Source: Candidatus Parcubacteria bacterium | GTDB taxonomy: Bacteria > Patescibacteriota > Saccharimonadia > Saccharimonadales > UBA4665 | Reading direction: 5' to 3' | Assembly (NCBI GenBank): GCA_023434325.1 | Contig: JAEYSX010000003.1 | Span: 384,793-448,792 of the forward strand | DNA: 64,000 nt | The notes under the pieces: model-generated | Databases searched by the model: none | What the model saw: the letters and a program-made list of their open reading frames with translations, nothing else | Told to the model about the DNA's origin: nothing | Translations under genes and position numbers: made by a program | Shown: positions 7,866 to 16,530 of the stretch, piece after piece | Position numbering within the stretch: the first letter of the stretch is position 1 | How the letters are laid out: each line of letters starts with the position of its first letter

Positions 7866-8603
7866 ATGGCTACGAATATAAAAATAACCGATATGTTTGG
7901 CGCTAACTTAGCGCAGATTCTGGCCGATAAAATTAAACCGGCGTACCCCGGGTTTGACGATCAGGCTTTTGTACGTGATGTAGGCGAGCGCGTGTCTGGT
8001 CAGACGTACACGCAGCGCATCGAAACGATTGCCGATGAGCTGCGCGACCGCCTGCCAGCTGATTATCCGCAGGCGCTCGCGGTGTTGCTGCAAACTCTGG
8101 GGCCCGAGAATCCCAACGAAACGGGCATGTTTACTCATTTTTACTGGCTGATGCCCGTAGGTAAGTTTATCGAGAAGTACGGCCTGAATGATTTTGATGT
8201 CTCGATGAAGGCGATTGCCGAGATCACCAAGCGCAACACCGGCGAATATGCCGTGCGGCCGTACATTCGCAAGAACCCCAAAAAGGCGCTCGAGTATCTG
8301 CAGGCGTGGGCTAGGTCGGATAATTTTCATTTGCGCCGTTTGGCAACCGAGGGCCTGCGTCCCAAACTTCCTTGGGCGCCCAAGTTGGACGTGTTTATTG
8401 AGGATCCGCTGCCTGTGTTTGCCATTCTCGGCCAGCTCAAAGAAGACGAGATAAAATTTGTGCAAAAGTCCGTTGCCAATCATTTGACCGATTATCTCAA
8501 GGTTAATCCAGATCCCACGCGCAAGCTGATTGATGAGTGGCGCCAGTCGGCTAATCCCAGTACACAGTGGATCATAAAACGCGCCACCAGAAAGCTCTCT
8601 TAA
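7866..8603 (+). CDS. AlkC/AlkD-like DNA alkylation-repair HEAT protein
   Basis: The 245-aa all-helical protein matches the HEAT-like DNA alkylation-repair family, with the typical stretch NFHLRRLATEGLRPKLPW and then FVQKSVANHLTDYLKVNPD. Such enzymes excise 3- or 7-alkylated bases from DNA without base flipping. RRLATEG and KSVANHLTD are the features I rely on; catalytic Asp/Trp positions need an alignment. It is the last gene of the AraC-VOC-VOC run, which points to an alkylation or electrophile response. The ftsA-like gene downstream has its own promoter. Confidence 0.85.
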   Translation: MATNIKITDMFGANLAQILADKIKPAYPGFDDQAFVRDVGERVSGQTYTQRIETIADELRDRLPADYPQALAVLLQTLGPENPNETGMFTHFYWLMPVGKFIEKYGLNDFDVSMKAIAEITKRNTGEYAVRPYIRKNPKKALEYLQAWARSDNFHLRRLATEGLRPKLPWAPKLDVFIEDPLPVFAILGQLKEDEIKFVQKSVANHLTDYLKVNPDPTRKLIDEWRQSANPSTQWIIKRATRKLS

Positions 8604-8651
8604 AGAGTGGTCAAAAAGTGGTCGGTTCCAGGAAATCTCCTAGATAGCCCG

Positions 8652-8660
8652 TGGTATAAT
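8652..8660 (+). promoter_or_regulatory. Extended -10 of the ftsA-like gene (TGGTATAAT)
   Basis: This is a perfect TGnTATAAT ending 10 nt before the ATG at 8671, with no Shine-Dalgarno between. Confidence 0.7.
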
Positions 8661-8670
8661 TGGTACGATC

Positions 8671-10008
8671 ATGCTTGATAGGGTAAAAAACTCCGTGGCC
8701 GGGCTGGCCAACAAGGTCGCCTCCAAGGCTGCCGAAGTAAATGACCGTGTTGCAAAGAATTCTAAGCAACAGGAAACGACGCAGTATATCGTCGGTTTGG
8801 ATATTGGTACCGAATTTGTAAAGGCCTTGATTGGCAAAGTCGACGGCAATCACATCGAAATCATAGGCGTGGGCCGCGCGCATCAAAATTTGAGCGACAT
8901 GCAGGCGGGCGCCATCGCCGATATCGCCAGCGTAGTAGAAAACTGCGACAAAGCGCTCGGCATGGCCGAACAACAGGCCGGCGTGAGCGCGCGCACGGCA
9001 GTAATCGGTATTGCGGGCGAGCTGGTAAAGGGAATGACCACGACTGTGCGCGTGTCGCGAAAGAACGCCGACAAACCGCTGGAACTAGGCGAAATGGAAC
9101 GTATCATCAAGGCCGTTCAAGGGCGCGCCGAGGCCAAGGCTAAGCGACAGCTGGCGTGGGAGCTAGGCGGCAAAGAGGTCGAGGTCCGACTGGTTAACAG
9201 TGCGCTGGTGGGCATAGAGATCGACGGCTACAAAGTGACAAGTCCGATTGGCTTTCAGGGCCGCGACGTAGTTGTGCAGCTTTATACGGCGTTTGCGCCG
9301 CTGGTGCACATTGGCGCACTCGAGCGAACTGCTCAGGCGCTCGATCTTGACTTGCTGGCCGTTGCAGCCGAGCCATTTGCGGTATCTCGCTCGGTTATCG
9401 GCGACGATCAAAGCGCCAGTATGAACGCGATTCTGATGGATGTGGGCGGCGGCACCACCGATATTGCCGTTATTACCGACGGCGGCGTGCAGGGCACCAA
9501 GATGTTCGGCATCGGTGGACGTGCCTACACGAGGGCGATCGAACGCGATCTTAACGTAGAATTTACCACCGCCGAGCAGCTCAAGATCGACCTCGGCTAT
9601 GATAAAATTCCGCAAAGCAAACAGGCTGATGTAGAGCGAGCCTTAGGCAAGACGATCAGCGTGTGGATCGGCGGCGTTGAGCTGGCTCTGGCCGAGTTTG
9701 ACAAACTCGACAACCTGCCGCATAAACTACTGCTTTGCGGTGGCGGTTCCAGCCTTGATATGCTCATCCAAGAACTCACCGAAAGCGACTGGTATACGCA
9801 TTTGCCATTTACGCGCAAGCCGATTGTCCAGCATATTCAGCCGGACGAGGTTGTCGGCATTATTGACAAAACAGGCAATGTAAACGACCATACATTCATA
9901 ACCGCAATGGGTTTGCTGCGGGTGGGCCTGGACACGCTTCAGTTTGCAAGTGATGTCAGCGCTAGCGGTTCTATTCGCGACAAGATTGATAGGATACTTC
10001 GCACATGA
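8671..10008 (+). CDS. FtsA-like actin-fold ATPase
   Basis: The 445-aa protein has an actin/HSP70-type nucleotide fold: phosphate 1 loop in IVGLDIGTEFVKALIGK (about residues 40-56) and phosphate 2 loop DVGGGTTDIAV at about 257. The segment between (AGAIADIASVVENCDKALG, ARTAVIGIAGELVKG) matches the SHS2/1C insertion of FtsA, which tethers FtsZ to the membrane. An N-terminal extension of about 38 residues is predicted helical. The last residues (SIRDKIDRILRT) could form an amphipathic membrane-targeting helix, as in FtsA. PilM is the main alternative. The next gene is a large type II membrane protein, a possible partner. FtsZ is not in the window. Confidence 0.8.
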   Translation: MLDRVKNSVAGLANKVASKAAEVNDRVAKNSKQQETTQYIVGLDIGTEFVKALIGKVDGNHIEIIGVGRAHQNLSDMQAGAIADIASVVENCDKALGMAEQQAGVSARTAVIGIAGELVKGMTTTVRVSRKNADKPLELGEMERIIKAVQGRAEAKAKRQLAWELGGKEVEVRLVNSALVGIEIDGYKVTSPIGFQGRDVVVQLYTAFAPLVHIGALERTAQALDLDLLAVAAEPFAVSRSVIGDDQSASMNAILMDVGGGTTDIAVITDGGVQGTKMFGIGGRAYTRAIERDLNVEFTTAEQLKIDLGYDKIPQSKQADVERALGKTISVWIGGVELALAEFDKLDNLPHKLLLCGGGSSLDMLIQELTESDWYTHLPFTRKPIVQHIQPDEVVGIIDKTGNVNDHTFITAMGLLRVGLDTLQFASDVSASGSIRDKIDRILRT

Positions 10009-10077
10009 CAAACCACAAAAATTTAAACAAGCAATACGCGTGCAGCGTGTCGCATCTTGCCGGTAGGAGGCATTAAT

Positions 10078-11871
10078 ATGACCAACGCAAAAGGTGGCAC
10101 AAACGCCAACAAGGACGTTATTTATATCGATGTCGACGACGAGATTACCGCGATTATCGACAAGGTGCAAGCGAGTGACCAAAAGATCATCGCGTTGGTT
10201 TTGCCCAAGCGCGCAACCGTCCTGCAGAGCATTGTTAATATGAAACTGCTCAAGCGGGCTGCAGGTGATGCAAAAAAGAACCTGGTCCTTATTACTTCGG
10301 AGTCCAGCCTGATGCCGCTTGCTGGCAGCGTTGGGATTCACGTGGCCAAGAGTCTTAATTCTCGACCGGAGGTGCCGGACGCTCCCGTTGACGACATGAG
10401 CAGTTCCGATGGCGCAGACGAAGCAGAAGAAGTTGTAGATATGGCTGTCGACCCAAGCAAGACGGTCGGCGAACTGTCGGCCCAGTCAACGCCGAAGTCG
10501 GGATCCAAGGACAAATCAGATTCTCGATCTACGACCCGGGCTCGCAATAGCGATGACAACGAAGATACGATCGAGCTTGACGACGAAGAAGATGATGATG
10601 AGGGCAAAAGCGCCGGAGTCGCAGGAGCGGCAGCGGGCGCAAAGCCGCCCAAAGACAAAAAGCTTAAAATCCCCGACTTTAATCGCTTTCGGCTAGTCTT
10701 GGTACTGGCAGGAGTAGGCGTGTTGCTACTCGGCGTATTGGCGTACGCAATGCTTGCGGTATGGCCAAAAGCCACGGTCGTCATCAAGACCGATAGTCAG
10801 GCTGTCAACGCAAACCGCACAGTAACTATGAAGGTTGATTCTGCCACAAAGCTGGATACCGAAAAGGCGGTACTGTCAGCTCAGTTACAAGAAGTTAAAA
10901 AGACGATGACCGAACAAGTGTCAGCCACAGGTCAGGTGAACAAGGGCGAAAAGGCGAGCGGCAGTGTAAAACTGGCACTTACTGATTGTTCCAGAGACTC
11001 AGTAACTGTTCCAGCCGGCACGGGCGTAAGTGCGGGTGGCAAGGTGTTTATCACTGCAAAAACGGTCAAGATGGACAGTGTGAAAGTTGCTGGACGCTGC
11101 GACAACAATAGGTATCCAACTGATTCGACTGCGACCGTTAATGTGGTTGCGCAGACCGCTGGCGCTGACCACAATATCGGACCGTCTAACTTTACCGTCA
11201 GCGGCTACTCGGGTGTTTCGGGTAGCTCATCAGAGGCTATGAAGGGCGGAACCGACAACATCATCAAGATTGTTACGCAGGGTGACATCGACACTGCCAA
11301 AGAAAAAATCACTGAGCAAGACATGAACCCTATCAAACAAGAGCTAAGCAGTGCGCTGATCGGCCGTGGGTTCTTCCCGATAGACGCGACGTTTAATAAT
11401 GCCGAGCCCGAGACTAAACTGAGCGTTCCGGCAAATACCGAGGCCGAATCGGTGACCGTGACCCAAACGATCACGTACACCATGATGGCTGTCAACAAAG
11501 AGGATCTGGAGAAGGTTATTGCCGAGGACGTGGGCAAAAAGATCGACATCAAAAAGCAGAATATTCAAAGCTACGGCCTGGATAAAGCATACTTTAGCTT
11601 GCAGGGAGTAAGTCAGGGCGAGGCCACCGTGTCTGTCCAAACCACAGCGGTTGCAGGCGCAGCGCTTGATGCCGAGACAATTAAACAGCAGGTAGCGGGC
11701 AAGAAGGCCGGTGATGCCAAGCAAATAATCTCGGATAACCCCGGTGTTACAGAAGTAGACGTTACTTACGGGCCGTTCTGGGTGAGGGCGATACCAAAGA
11801 AAACCGGTAAGATAACGATTGTTATTGAGGAGCCAAAAGTCACCACCGATGACGCAGAACCATCATCCTAG
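10078..11871 (+). CDS. Type II membrane protein with baseplate-J-like extracellular part
   Basis: The start at 10078 is chosen because TAGGAGG lies 7 nt upstream; an in-frame TTG 21 nt earlier is less likely. Residues 1-100 form a small alpha/beta domain (VIYIDVDDEITAIIDKVQ, IIALVLPKRATVLQSIVNMK). An acidic linker rich in Asp/Glu/Ser follows. One membrane helix lies at about 206-228 (LVLVLAGVGVLLLGVLAYAM). About 360 extracellular residues come next, including a baseplate J/gp47-like region (TVPAGTGVSAGGKVFITAKT, NVVAQTAGADHNIG). It follows the FtsA-like gene by 69 nt and its end overlaps ruvX. A link between a cytoplasmic filament system and the envelope is inferred. Confidence 0.7.
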   Translation: MTNAKGGTNANKDVIYIDVDDEITAIIDKVQASDQKIIALVLPKRATVLQSIVNMKLLKRAAGDAKKNLVLITSESSLMPLAGSVGIHVAKSLNSRPEVPDAPVDDMSSSDGADEAEEVVDMAVDPSKTVGELSAQSTPKSGSKDKSDSRSTTRARNSDDNEDTIELDDEEDDDEGKSAGVAGAAAGAKPPKDKKLKIPDFNRFRLVLVLAGVGVLLLGVLAYAMLAVWPKATVVIKTDSQAVNANRTVTMKVDSATKLDTEKAVLSAQLQEVKKTMTEQVSATGQVNKGEKASGSVKLALTDCSRDSVTVPAGTGVSAGGKVFITAKTVKMDSVKVAGRCDNNRYPTDSTATVNVVAQTAGADHNIGPSNFTVSGYSGVSGSSSEAMKGGTDNIIKIVTQGDIDTAKEKITEQDMNPIKQELSSALIGRGFFPIDATFNNAEPETKLSVPANTEAESVTVTQTITYTMMAVNKEDLEKVIAEDVGKKIDIKKQNIQSYGLDKAYFSLQGVSQGEATVSVQTTAVAGAALDAETIKQQVAGKKAGDAKQIISDNPGVTEVDVTYGPFWVRAIPKKTGKITIVIEEPKVTTDDAEPSS

Positions 11872-12277
11872 TTCTCTACTAGCATTGGACGTCGGGGATC
11901 GACGTATAGGCGTGGCAGTTGCCAGCTTGCAGGCCCGTATTGCTTCGCCACTGACTACGTTGCAGCGCGGTGATTCTACGTTTCACGATATCCAGATGCT
12001 CATAGATGAGCATGCAGCTCTCGCGCTGGTGGTCGGATTGCCGCGCGGGCTCGACGGGCAGCATACCGCGCAAACGGTGGCCGTTGAGGAATTTAAAGCC
12101 GAGCTCGAGCGAGTTATCTCGATTCCTGTTTACTGGCAGGATGAGGCACTGACGTCGCAAAAGGCCGAGGACGAACTCCGCGATCGCCGCAAACCGTACA
12201 GAAAAGACGATATTGACGCACTCAGCGCGACATACATTCTTGATGATTTTATGTACGACAATCCGGAGGTAGCATAG
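11852..12277 (+). CDS. ruvX: YqgF/RuvX Holliday-junction resolvase homologue
   Basis: A 141-aa RNase H-fold protein with LALDVGDRRIGVAVA at the N-terminus, VVGLPRGLDG in the middle, YWQDEALTSQKAEDEL, and a C-terminal acidic DDIDALSATYILDDF. These match YqgF, which acts in 16S rRNA 5' processing and/or Holliday-junction resolution. The ATG at 11852 lies inside the end of the preceding gene (20-nt overlap). Starting further upstream would add an unconserved tail. mltG begins 1 nt after its stop, so the two are probably co-translated. Confidence 0.95.
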   Translation, partial: TQNHHPSSLLALDVGDRRIGVAVASLQARIASPLTTLQRGDSTFHDIQMLIDEHAALALVVGLPRGLDGQHTAQTVAVEEFKAELERVISIPVYWQDEALTSQKAEDELRDRRKPYRKDDIDALSATYILDDFMYDNPEVA

Positions 12278-12278
12278 G

Positions 12279-13310
12279 ATGTATCTAGCCAATAATCGGC
12301 CGAGAAGAAGGCGACGCTGGCTTAAGGTCGTGCTCGTTTGTCTCGTGGTGCTGGTTTTGGCAGCAATCGGCGGCGGTTTGGCGGGGCGCGCTGTCTACCA
12401 GAAAGGCCTCGAGCCAGTCAATGCCGGCAGCGAAGAAATGCGCAAGTTGACAGTGCGCGAGGGCGCAACCTTGGACGAAATTGCAAAACAGCTCAAGGAC
12501 GAGGGGTTGATCCATGAAGCCTGGATCTTTAAGTTGTATGTTAATCTCAAGGGCGTACGCGCTAACTTACAGGCCGGAACCTATGTACTAAGCCCAAGTC
12601 AGAGTCTGGAGCAGATTGTTGCCCAGCTCACGCACGGAAAGATATCCACCAATCTAATAACGATCTTGCCCGGCCAACGAATCGAGGATATACGAGAAAC
12701 GCTGATCGCGTACGGGTTTGGAGAGGGCGAGGTTGACGAGGCGCTTAATCCTGTCGTGTACGCGGGGCACCCGGCGCTTGCAGACAAACCATTCGGGGCA
12801 AGTTTGGAAGGGTACATTTATCCTGAATCCTTCCATGTTGCAGCCGATACCTCCGCGCGTACTGTTATCAGTTTGGCTCTGGACCAGATGGCGTCCGCAC
12901 TTACACCCGATGTGCGCGCCGGCATAGTCGCGCAAGGTTTGACCGTGCACGAAGGCGTGATCTTGGCATCAATCGTCGGCAAAGAAGTAAGCGACAAGAA
13001 TCCTCTTGATCGTTCCCAGGCTGCCCAAGTGTTCCTCAAGCGGCTGAAGATTGGGATGAAGCTACAGTCCAACACGACTGATACGTATCCGCCCACGTAC
13101 GACACCTATTCGATCCCGGCTTTGCCCCCTGGCCCCCTAAGTAACGTTACCGCAACTTCGCTCCAGGCGGTTGCTTCTCCGGCTGCGACAGACTACCTGT
13201 ACTTCGTGTCCGGGCGCGACTGTGTCACGCGTTTTAGCAGTACGGCAGGCGAGCATGAGTCGCTCAGGCAGCAGTACGGCGTAGCGCGAGCCGAAGACCA
13301 CTGCACGTAG
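12279..13310 (+). CDS. mltG: Endolytic transglycosylase MltG (YceG-like)
   Basis: MltG is a membrane-bound lytic transglycosylase that cleaves nascent glycan strands. A basic N-terminus (RPRRRRRW) and one helix (VVLVCLVVLVLAAIGGGLAG) precede a LysM-like subdomain (VREGATLDEIAKQLKDEGLI) and the YceG core. Core motifs are EGYIYPESF, ILASIVGKEV, QVFLKRLKIGMKLQSNTTDT and ALPPGPLSN. In the usual ASIVEKE motif the first Glu is Gly here (G234), while the second Glu (E236) is kept. The QSDPTVxYG motif also diverges. Whether the lytic residue is preserved needs an alignment. It sits between ruvX and a LysM/CHAP hydrolase gene. Confidence 0.93.
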   Translation: MYLANNRPRRRRRWLKVVLVCLVVLVLAAIGGGLAGRAVYQKGLEPVNAGSEEMRKLTVREGATLDEIAKQLKDEGLIHEAWIFKLYVNLKGVRANLQAGTYVLSPSQSLEQIVAQLTHGKISTNLITILPGQRIEDIRETLIAYGFGEGEVDEALNPVVYAGHPALADKPFGASLEGYIYPESFHVAADTSARTVISLALDQMASALTPDVRAGIVAQGLTVHEGVILASIVGKEVSDKNPLDRSQAAQVFLKRLKIGMKLQSNTTDTYPPTYDTYSIPALPPGPLSNVTATSLQAVASPAATDYLYFVSGRDCVTRFSSTAGEHESLRQQYGVARAEDHCT

Positions 13311-13354
13311 CAGTTGCCAAATTATGATATACTTAAGCGAGTAGCAACTGCTAC
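13307..13354. repeat. 11-bp inverted repeat bracketing the LysM/CHAP promoter
   Basis: GTAGCAGTTGC (13307-13317) is the exact reverse complement of GCAACTGCTAC (13344-13354). The second arm is itself part of a palindrome (13341-13354, GTAGCA-AC-TGCTAC). The extended -10 TGATATACT (13325-13333) lies between the arms. It may be an operator, or a hairpin at the end of mltG, whose stop lies in the first arm. Confidence 0.5.
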
Positions 13355-13365
13355 GACATGTATTT

Positions 13366-14508
13366 ATGAATCATACTAATGCTCATTCGCAAAGCGTGGC
13401 TACGCGCGCGGACACGGTTCGCCGGCCATCGCTGACAACAAAGCTTCAAAAGCAAACGCTACGCCTCGTAGGCGATCGCCGGATCGTTCGGTACGGTTTG
13501 GTTAGCCTTAACGTGGCAATGCTTGTGGCTATTGCATGGTTTACGCTAGGGTCGACATACCAGGGTCGTCCGCTTGGTCGTCAAGGAGTTGTTGCTCCTG
13601 TCGACAATACTGCTACCGAACCGCTCGACCAGTTGTCGTCTGCCGATATAGCCTTGCAGGCGGCAGTCGCCGCGGGATTAGACCCAGAGTTTGGTATTAC
13701 CCCGGTTGCCAACCAATCTCACACCGTTCGGTCAGAGTTGGCGCTTGCGCCTGCCGACACGGCTGTTGTAGCCAAGCCGCTCATTGTACCTACCAATTTT
13801 AAAAGTCGTAAAGACATCAAAGAGTATATTGTGCAGCCTGGCGACACTGTGGCTAGCGTAGCCGCTAAGTTTGGAGTTACCTCTGACAGCATTATGTGGT
13901 CAAATGGCCTGCGTGCAAACAGCCTTGCCGAGGGTGTTGGCTTATTGATCCCTCCTGATAACGGGATCGTATACGTGGTGCAGCCCGGCGACACGGCGGA
14001 TAGCCTTGCCGGTAAATTCCGTGCCAACAAGGACTTGCTGGTGGCATTTAACGACATCGAGCTCACCGGCCTCAAAGAGGGCGAGCGCATTCTTATTCCA
14101 AATGGTGTACAGCCTGCACCGGTCGTAAGGCAGAGCAGTAGTTCGACAATTAGCGGACTGGTTTGGGGCGCCGGTAACGGCTACATTCGTGGCTACTGCA
14201 CATGGCACGCTGCAAACCGTCGAGCCGCAGTTGGCAACCCGCTGCCTACGAATCTCGGCAACGCGAACTCGTGGTATCGTAACGCAATTGCCAACGGTAT
14301 GGACGCCGGTTACGAACCCCGTCAATATGCTGTGTTATGGCACGTCGACACCAGTATTGCGGGCGGCTTGGGGCACGTAGCATTTGTCGAGCGAGTCAAT
14401 CCTGATGGTTCCATTTTGGTAAGCGACATGAATTATCCTTACTACGGTAGGGTCACGACTCGTACTATCCAGCCGAGCGAGTTTGGCAGCTATCGATTTA
14501 TTTACTAG
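13366..14508 (+). CDS. LysM-LysM-CHAP cell-wall amidase/endopeptidase
   Basis: An N-terminal cytoplasmic stretch of about 45 residues leads into one membrane helix (YGLVSLNVAMLVAIAWFTLG). Two LysM peptidoglycan-binding repeats follow (EYIVQPGDTVASVAAKFGV and VYVVQPGDTADSLAGKFRAN, each ending in LLIP/ILIP). The C-terminal CHAP domain has the catalytic Cys in GYCTWHAANR (C278) and His in GLGHVAFVERV (H337), with SDMNYP completing the site. The protein should cut peptide bonds in peptidoglycan outside the membrane. It has its own promoter (TGATATACT). The mltG-CHAP pairing suggests wall remodelling during growth, or attack on a host's wall (inference). Confidence 0.92.
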   Translation: MNHTNAHSQSVATRADTVRRPSLTTKLQKQTLRLVGDRRIVRYGLVSLNVAMLVAIAWFTLGSTYQGRPLGRQGVVAPVDNTATEPLDQLSSADIALQAAVAAGLDPEFGITPVANQSHTVRSELALAPADTAVVAKPLIVPTNFKSRKDIKEYIVQPGDTVASVAAKFGVTSDSIMWSNGLRANSLAEGVGLLIPPDNGIVYVVQPGDTADSLAGKFRANKDLLVAFNDIELTGLKEGERILIPNGVQPAPVVRQSSSSTISGLVWGAGNGYIRGYCTWHAANRRAAVGNPLPTNLGNANSWYRNAIANGMDAGYEPRQYAVLWHVDTSIAGGLGHVAFVERVNPDGSILVSDMNYPYYGRVTTRTIQPSEFGSYRFIY

Positions 14509-14557
14509 CTTCCAACCCGGCAGCGACAGAGTTATACGTGCAAAATTAACAGATTAA

Positions 14558-14566
14558 TGATATAAT
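14558..14566 (+). promoter_or_regulatory. Extended -10 of obgE (TGATATAAT)
   Basis: A consensus box ends 6 nt before the obgE ATG; no Shine-Dalgarno can fit, so a leaderless transcript is expected. Confidence 0.7.
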
Positions 14567-14572
14567 ATAAGT

Positions 14573-15856
14573 ATGTTTGTAGATAAAGCGACAGTTACGG
14601 TTAAGGCAGGCGACGGCGGCGACGGTCGAGTTAACTTTCGGCACGAAAAGTTTGTTGATCGAGGCGGACCTGACGGCGGCGACGGCGGCGACGGCGGCGA
14701 CGTAGTTTTGGTGGCCAGCCGTAACCAAAATACGCTCGCTAACTTTCGCTACCAAAGAGAGATCGCAGCAAAATCCGGTGAGCCGGGCGGCAAGTCCAAA
14801 AAACACGGCAAAAGTGCCGAAGACTTGCTAGTAATGGTGCCGGTAGGCACTATGGCGATTGACGAGTCAGGCCAGGTGCTTGCCGATGTAGACGAGGACG
14901 GCAAGCGTGTCGTGATCGCCAAGGGTGGCAAGGGCGGCTTTGGCAACGCGCACTTTATTAGCTCGCGTCGCCAAGCACCGCGTGTCGCCGAAAAAGGCGA
15001 GGCGGGCGAGGTATTGACCGTGCAGCTCGAGCTAAAAATGATTGCCGACGTCGGTTTGGTAGGCTTGCCGAACGCTGGTAAGTCCACGCTCTTGAGCGTT
15101 ATCAGCAATGCCCGGCCAGAAATCGCTAATTATCCCTTTACTACCATTACGCCAAACCTTGGTGTGGTCGACGTCGACAAAGAGGCCAGCTTGCTGTTTG
15201 CCGATATTCCCGGCCTCATCGAAGGCGCCGCCGAGGGCAAGGGGTTGGGCGATGACTTTTTGCGTCACGTCGAGCGTACCGCCGTTTTGGTGCACTTAGT
15301 TGATGTTTATCAAGAGGACGTGGTCAAAGCATACGGGGTGATCCAGGCAGAACTACGTGCCTACAAAGTTGACCTGTCGTCTCGCCCGCAGGTGGTAGCA
15401 TTGACCAAAATCGAAGGTTTGGATCAAGACATTGTCGAAGACCAGATGAATCAACTTAAAAAAGTTATTCCCGAGGGCACGCCGCTTACTGCTATATCCG
15501 CGCAAAACAGGCAGGGTGTGCCCGAGTTGCTTCGCACGGTGCGTAAGCTTGTCGAAGAGGAGCGTGCCCGCGAACAGGCAGCGCTTGCAGAGGCCGCCGC
15601 CCACGAGCCGGATGTGCCAGTCTTGACGCTTGGCGAACAAGACGACGCATGGGAAGTAACCAAAGAAGACGACGTGTTTGTAGTCCGCGGCTCCAAGATC
15701 GAGCGTTTTGCGCGGCGTACCGACTTTGATAACCCCGATGGTGTAGACCGTTTGCGTGACATTATGCGCAAGCAGGGTATTATGCACGAGCTTATTCGCC
15801 AAGGCATTAACCCCGGCGACACTATCTCTATCGCTCACGGCGAATTCACATACTAA
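14573..15856 (+). CDS. obgE: GTPase ObgE/CgtA
   Basis: Obg is an essential GTPase of large-subunit ribosome assembly and stress signalling. The glycine-rich Obg fold opens the protein (VKAGDGGDGRVNFRHEKFV, GGPDGGDGGDGGDV). The G domain shows G1 GLPNAGKST, G3 ADIPGLIEGA and G4-like ALTKIEG. A full C-terminal OCT domain is present (WEVTKEDDVFVVRGSKIERF, DNPDGVDRLRDIM). At 427 aa nothing is missing compared with Bacillus Obg. The start is set by the -10 box 6 nt upstream. Confidence 0.98.
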   Translation: MFVDKATVTVKAGDGGDGRVNFRHEKFVDRGGPDGGDGGDGGDVVLVASRNQNTLANFRYQREIAAKSGEPGGKSKKHGKSAEDLLVMVPVGTMAIDESGQVLADVDEDGKRVVIAKGGKGGFGNAHFISSRRQAPRVAEKGEAGEVLTVQLELKMIADVGLVGLPNAGKSTLLSVISNARPEIANYPFTTITPNLGVVDVDKEASLLFADIPGLIEGAAEGKGLGDDFLRHVERTAVLVHLVDVYQEDVVKAYGVIQAELRAYKVDLSSRPQVVALTKIEGLDQDIVEDQMNQLKKVIPEGTPLTAISAQNRQGVPELLRTVRKLVEEERAREQAALAEAAAHEPDVPVLTLGEQDDAWEVTKEDDVFVVRGSKIERFARRTDFDNPDGVDRLRDIMRKQGIMHELIRQGINPGDTISIAHGEFTY

Positions 15857-15889
15857 GCGTAAGCGATATTGACGTATAGTAACCATAAG

Positions 15890-15898
15890 TGGTATAAT
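15890..15898 (+). promoter_or_regulatory. Extended -10 (TGGTATAAT) of the 15907 gene
   Basis: A perfect TGnTATAAT ends 8 nt before the ATG at 15907; leaderless arrangement. Confidence 0.65.
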
Positions 15899-15906
15899 AT
15901 ATTTAT

Positions 15907-16494
15907 ATGAGTATTGAACGGCAATACGCTGGAACCGTGTATCACGCTGCTTCCTTTGAGGGAAAAATGCCGGAATTGACGCGTGGGTTGGAGTTAGCAG
16001 ACACCGCCGATAGGCTGTGGACGGACCTCGTCATGCGTGCTTCTAGGCGCGAGACTACCCATGAAGGTCTTGCTATTACTTCAAAAGATGATGAGATAAT
16101 TATCAGGGGAGGTACATCCCCTTATGATCTCCGTGAATTTGGCATGAAGCAGCTAGGTGGCGTTTGGCGACTTGAGGAGCGGGTACGAATGCCCGGCAAA
16201 GAATATGAGGGGGATGCCAGTGTAATTCAGATTACGAAAACATACTCCACAGATCCGCGCGAGCGTGTACGAAGGGAGCAAGTAGTAGGAATAATAGGTT
16301 GGGATAAGAGCCTAGATCCGGTGAGTGATCCAGATATTACAGTGACAGACATGAGCGATGAAATCGCCGGTCGCCTGATACGCCAAATGCAGGAGTTTAT
16401 GGGCGAGAATCCTGCACGGGACGAGGCAGCTTCGCAGGCTGAGGTTAGGGGAGTAAAGGGCACGCGTTGGCTAGGGTGGCTGTTCCGCAAATAG
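15907..16494 (+). CDS. Hypothetical protein, 195 aa
   Basis: I do not recognise this protein. It is soluble, with no signal peptide or membrane helix, and has mixed charge and alternating beta and alpha segments (EGLAITSKDDEIIIRGGTS, VWRLEERVRMPG, SDEIAGRLIRQMQEFMGEN). The C-terminus is basic-aromatic (GTRWLGWLFRK) and could touch a membrane. A strong extended -10 directly before the ATG and codon use like its neighbours argue that it is expressed. It stands alone between obgE and the exonuclease gene, both with their own promoters. Confidence 0.7.
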   Translation: MSIERQYAGTVYHAASFEGKMPELTRGLELADTADRLWTDLVMRASRRETTHEGLAITSKDDEIIIRGGTSPYDLREFGMKQLGGVWRLEERVRMPGKEYEGDASVIQITKTYSTDPRERVRREQVVGIIGWDKSLDPVSDPDITVTDMSDEIAGRLIRQMQEFMGENPARDEAASQAEVRGVKGTRWLGWLFRK

Positions 16495-16511
16495 GGGGCG
16501 CCGCGATTGTT

Positions 16512-16520
16512 TGGTACACT
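16512..16520 (+). promoter_or_regulatory. Extended -10 (TGGTACACT) of the exonuclease gene
   Basis: The box ends 10 nt before the ATG at 16531. It overlaps the coding sequence if an in-frame TTG at 16507 were used, so it favours 16531 as the start. Confidence 0.5.
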
Positions 16521-16530
16521 GGTAGCTGTA

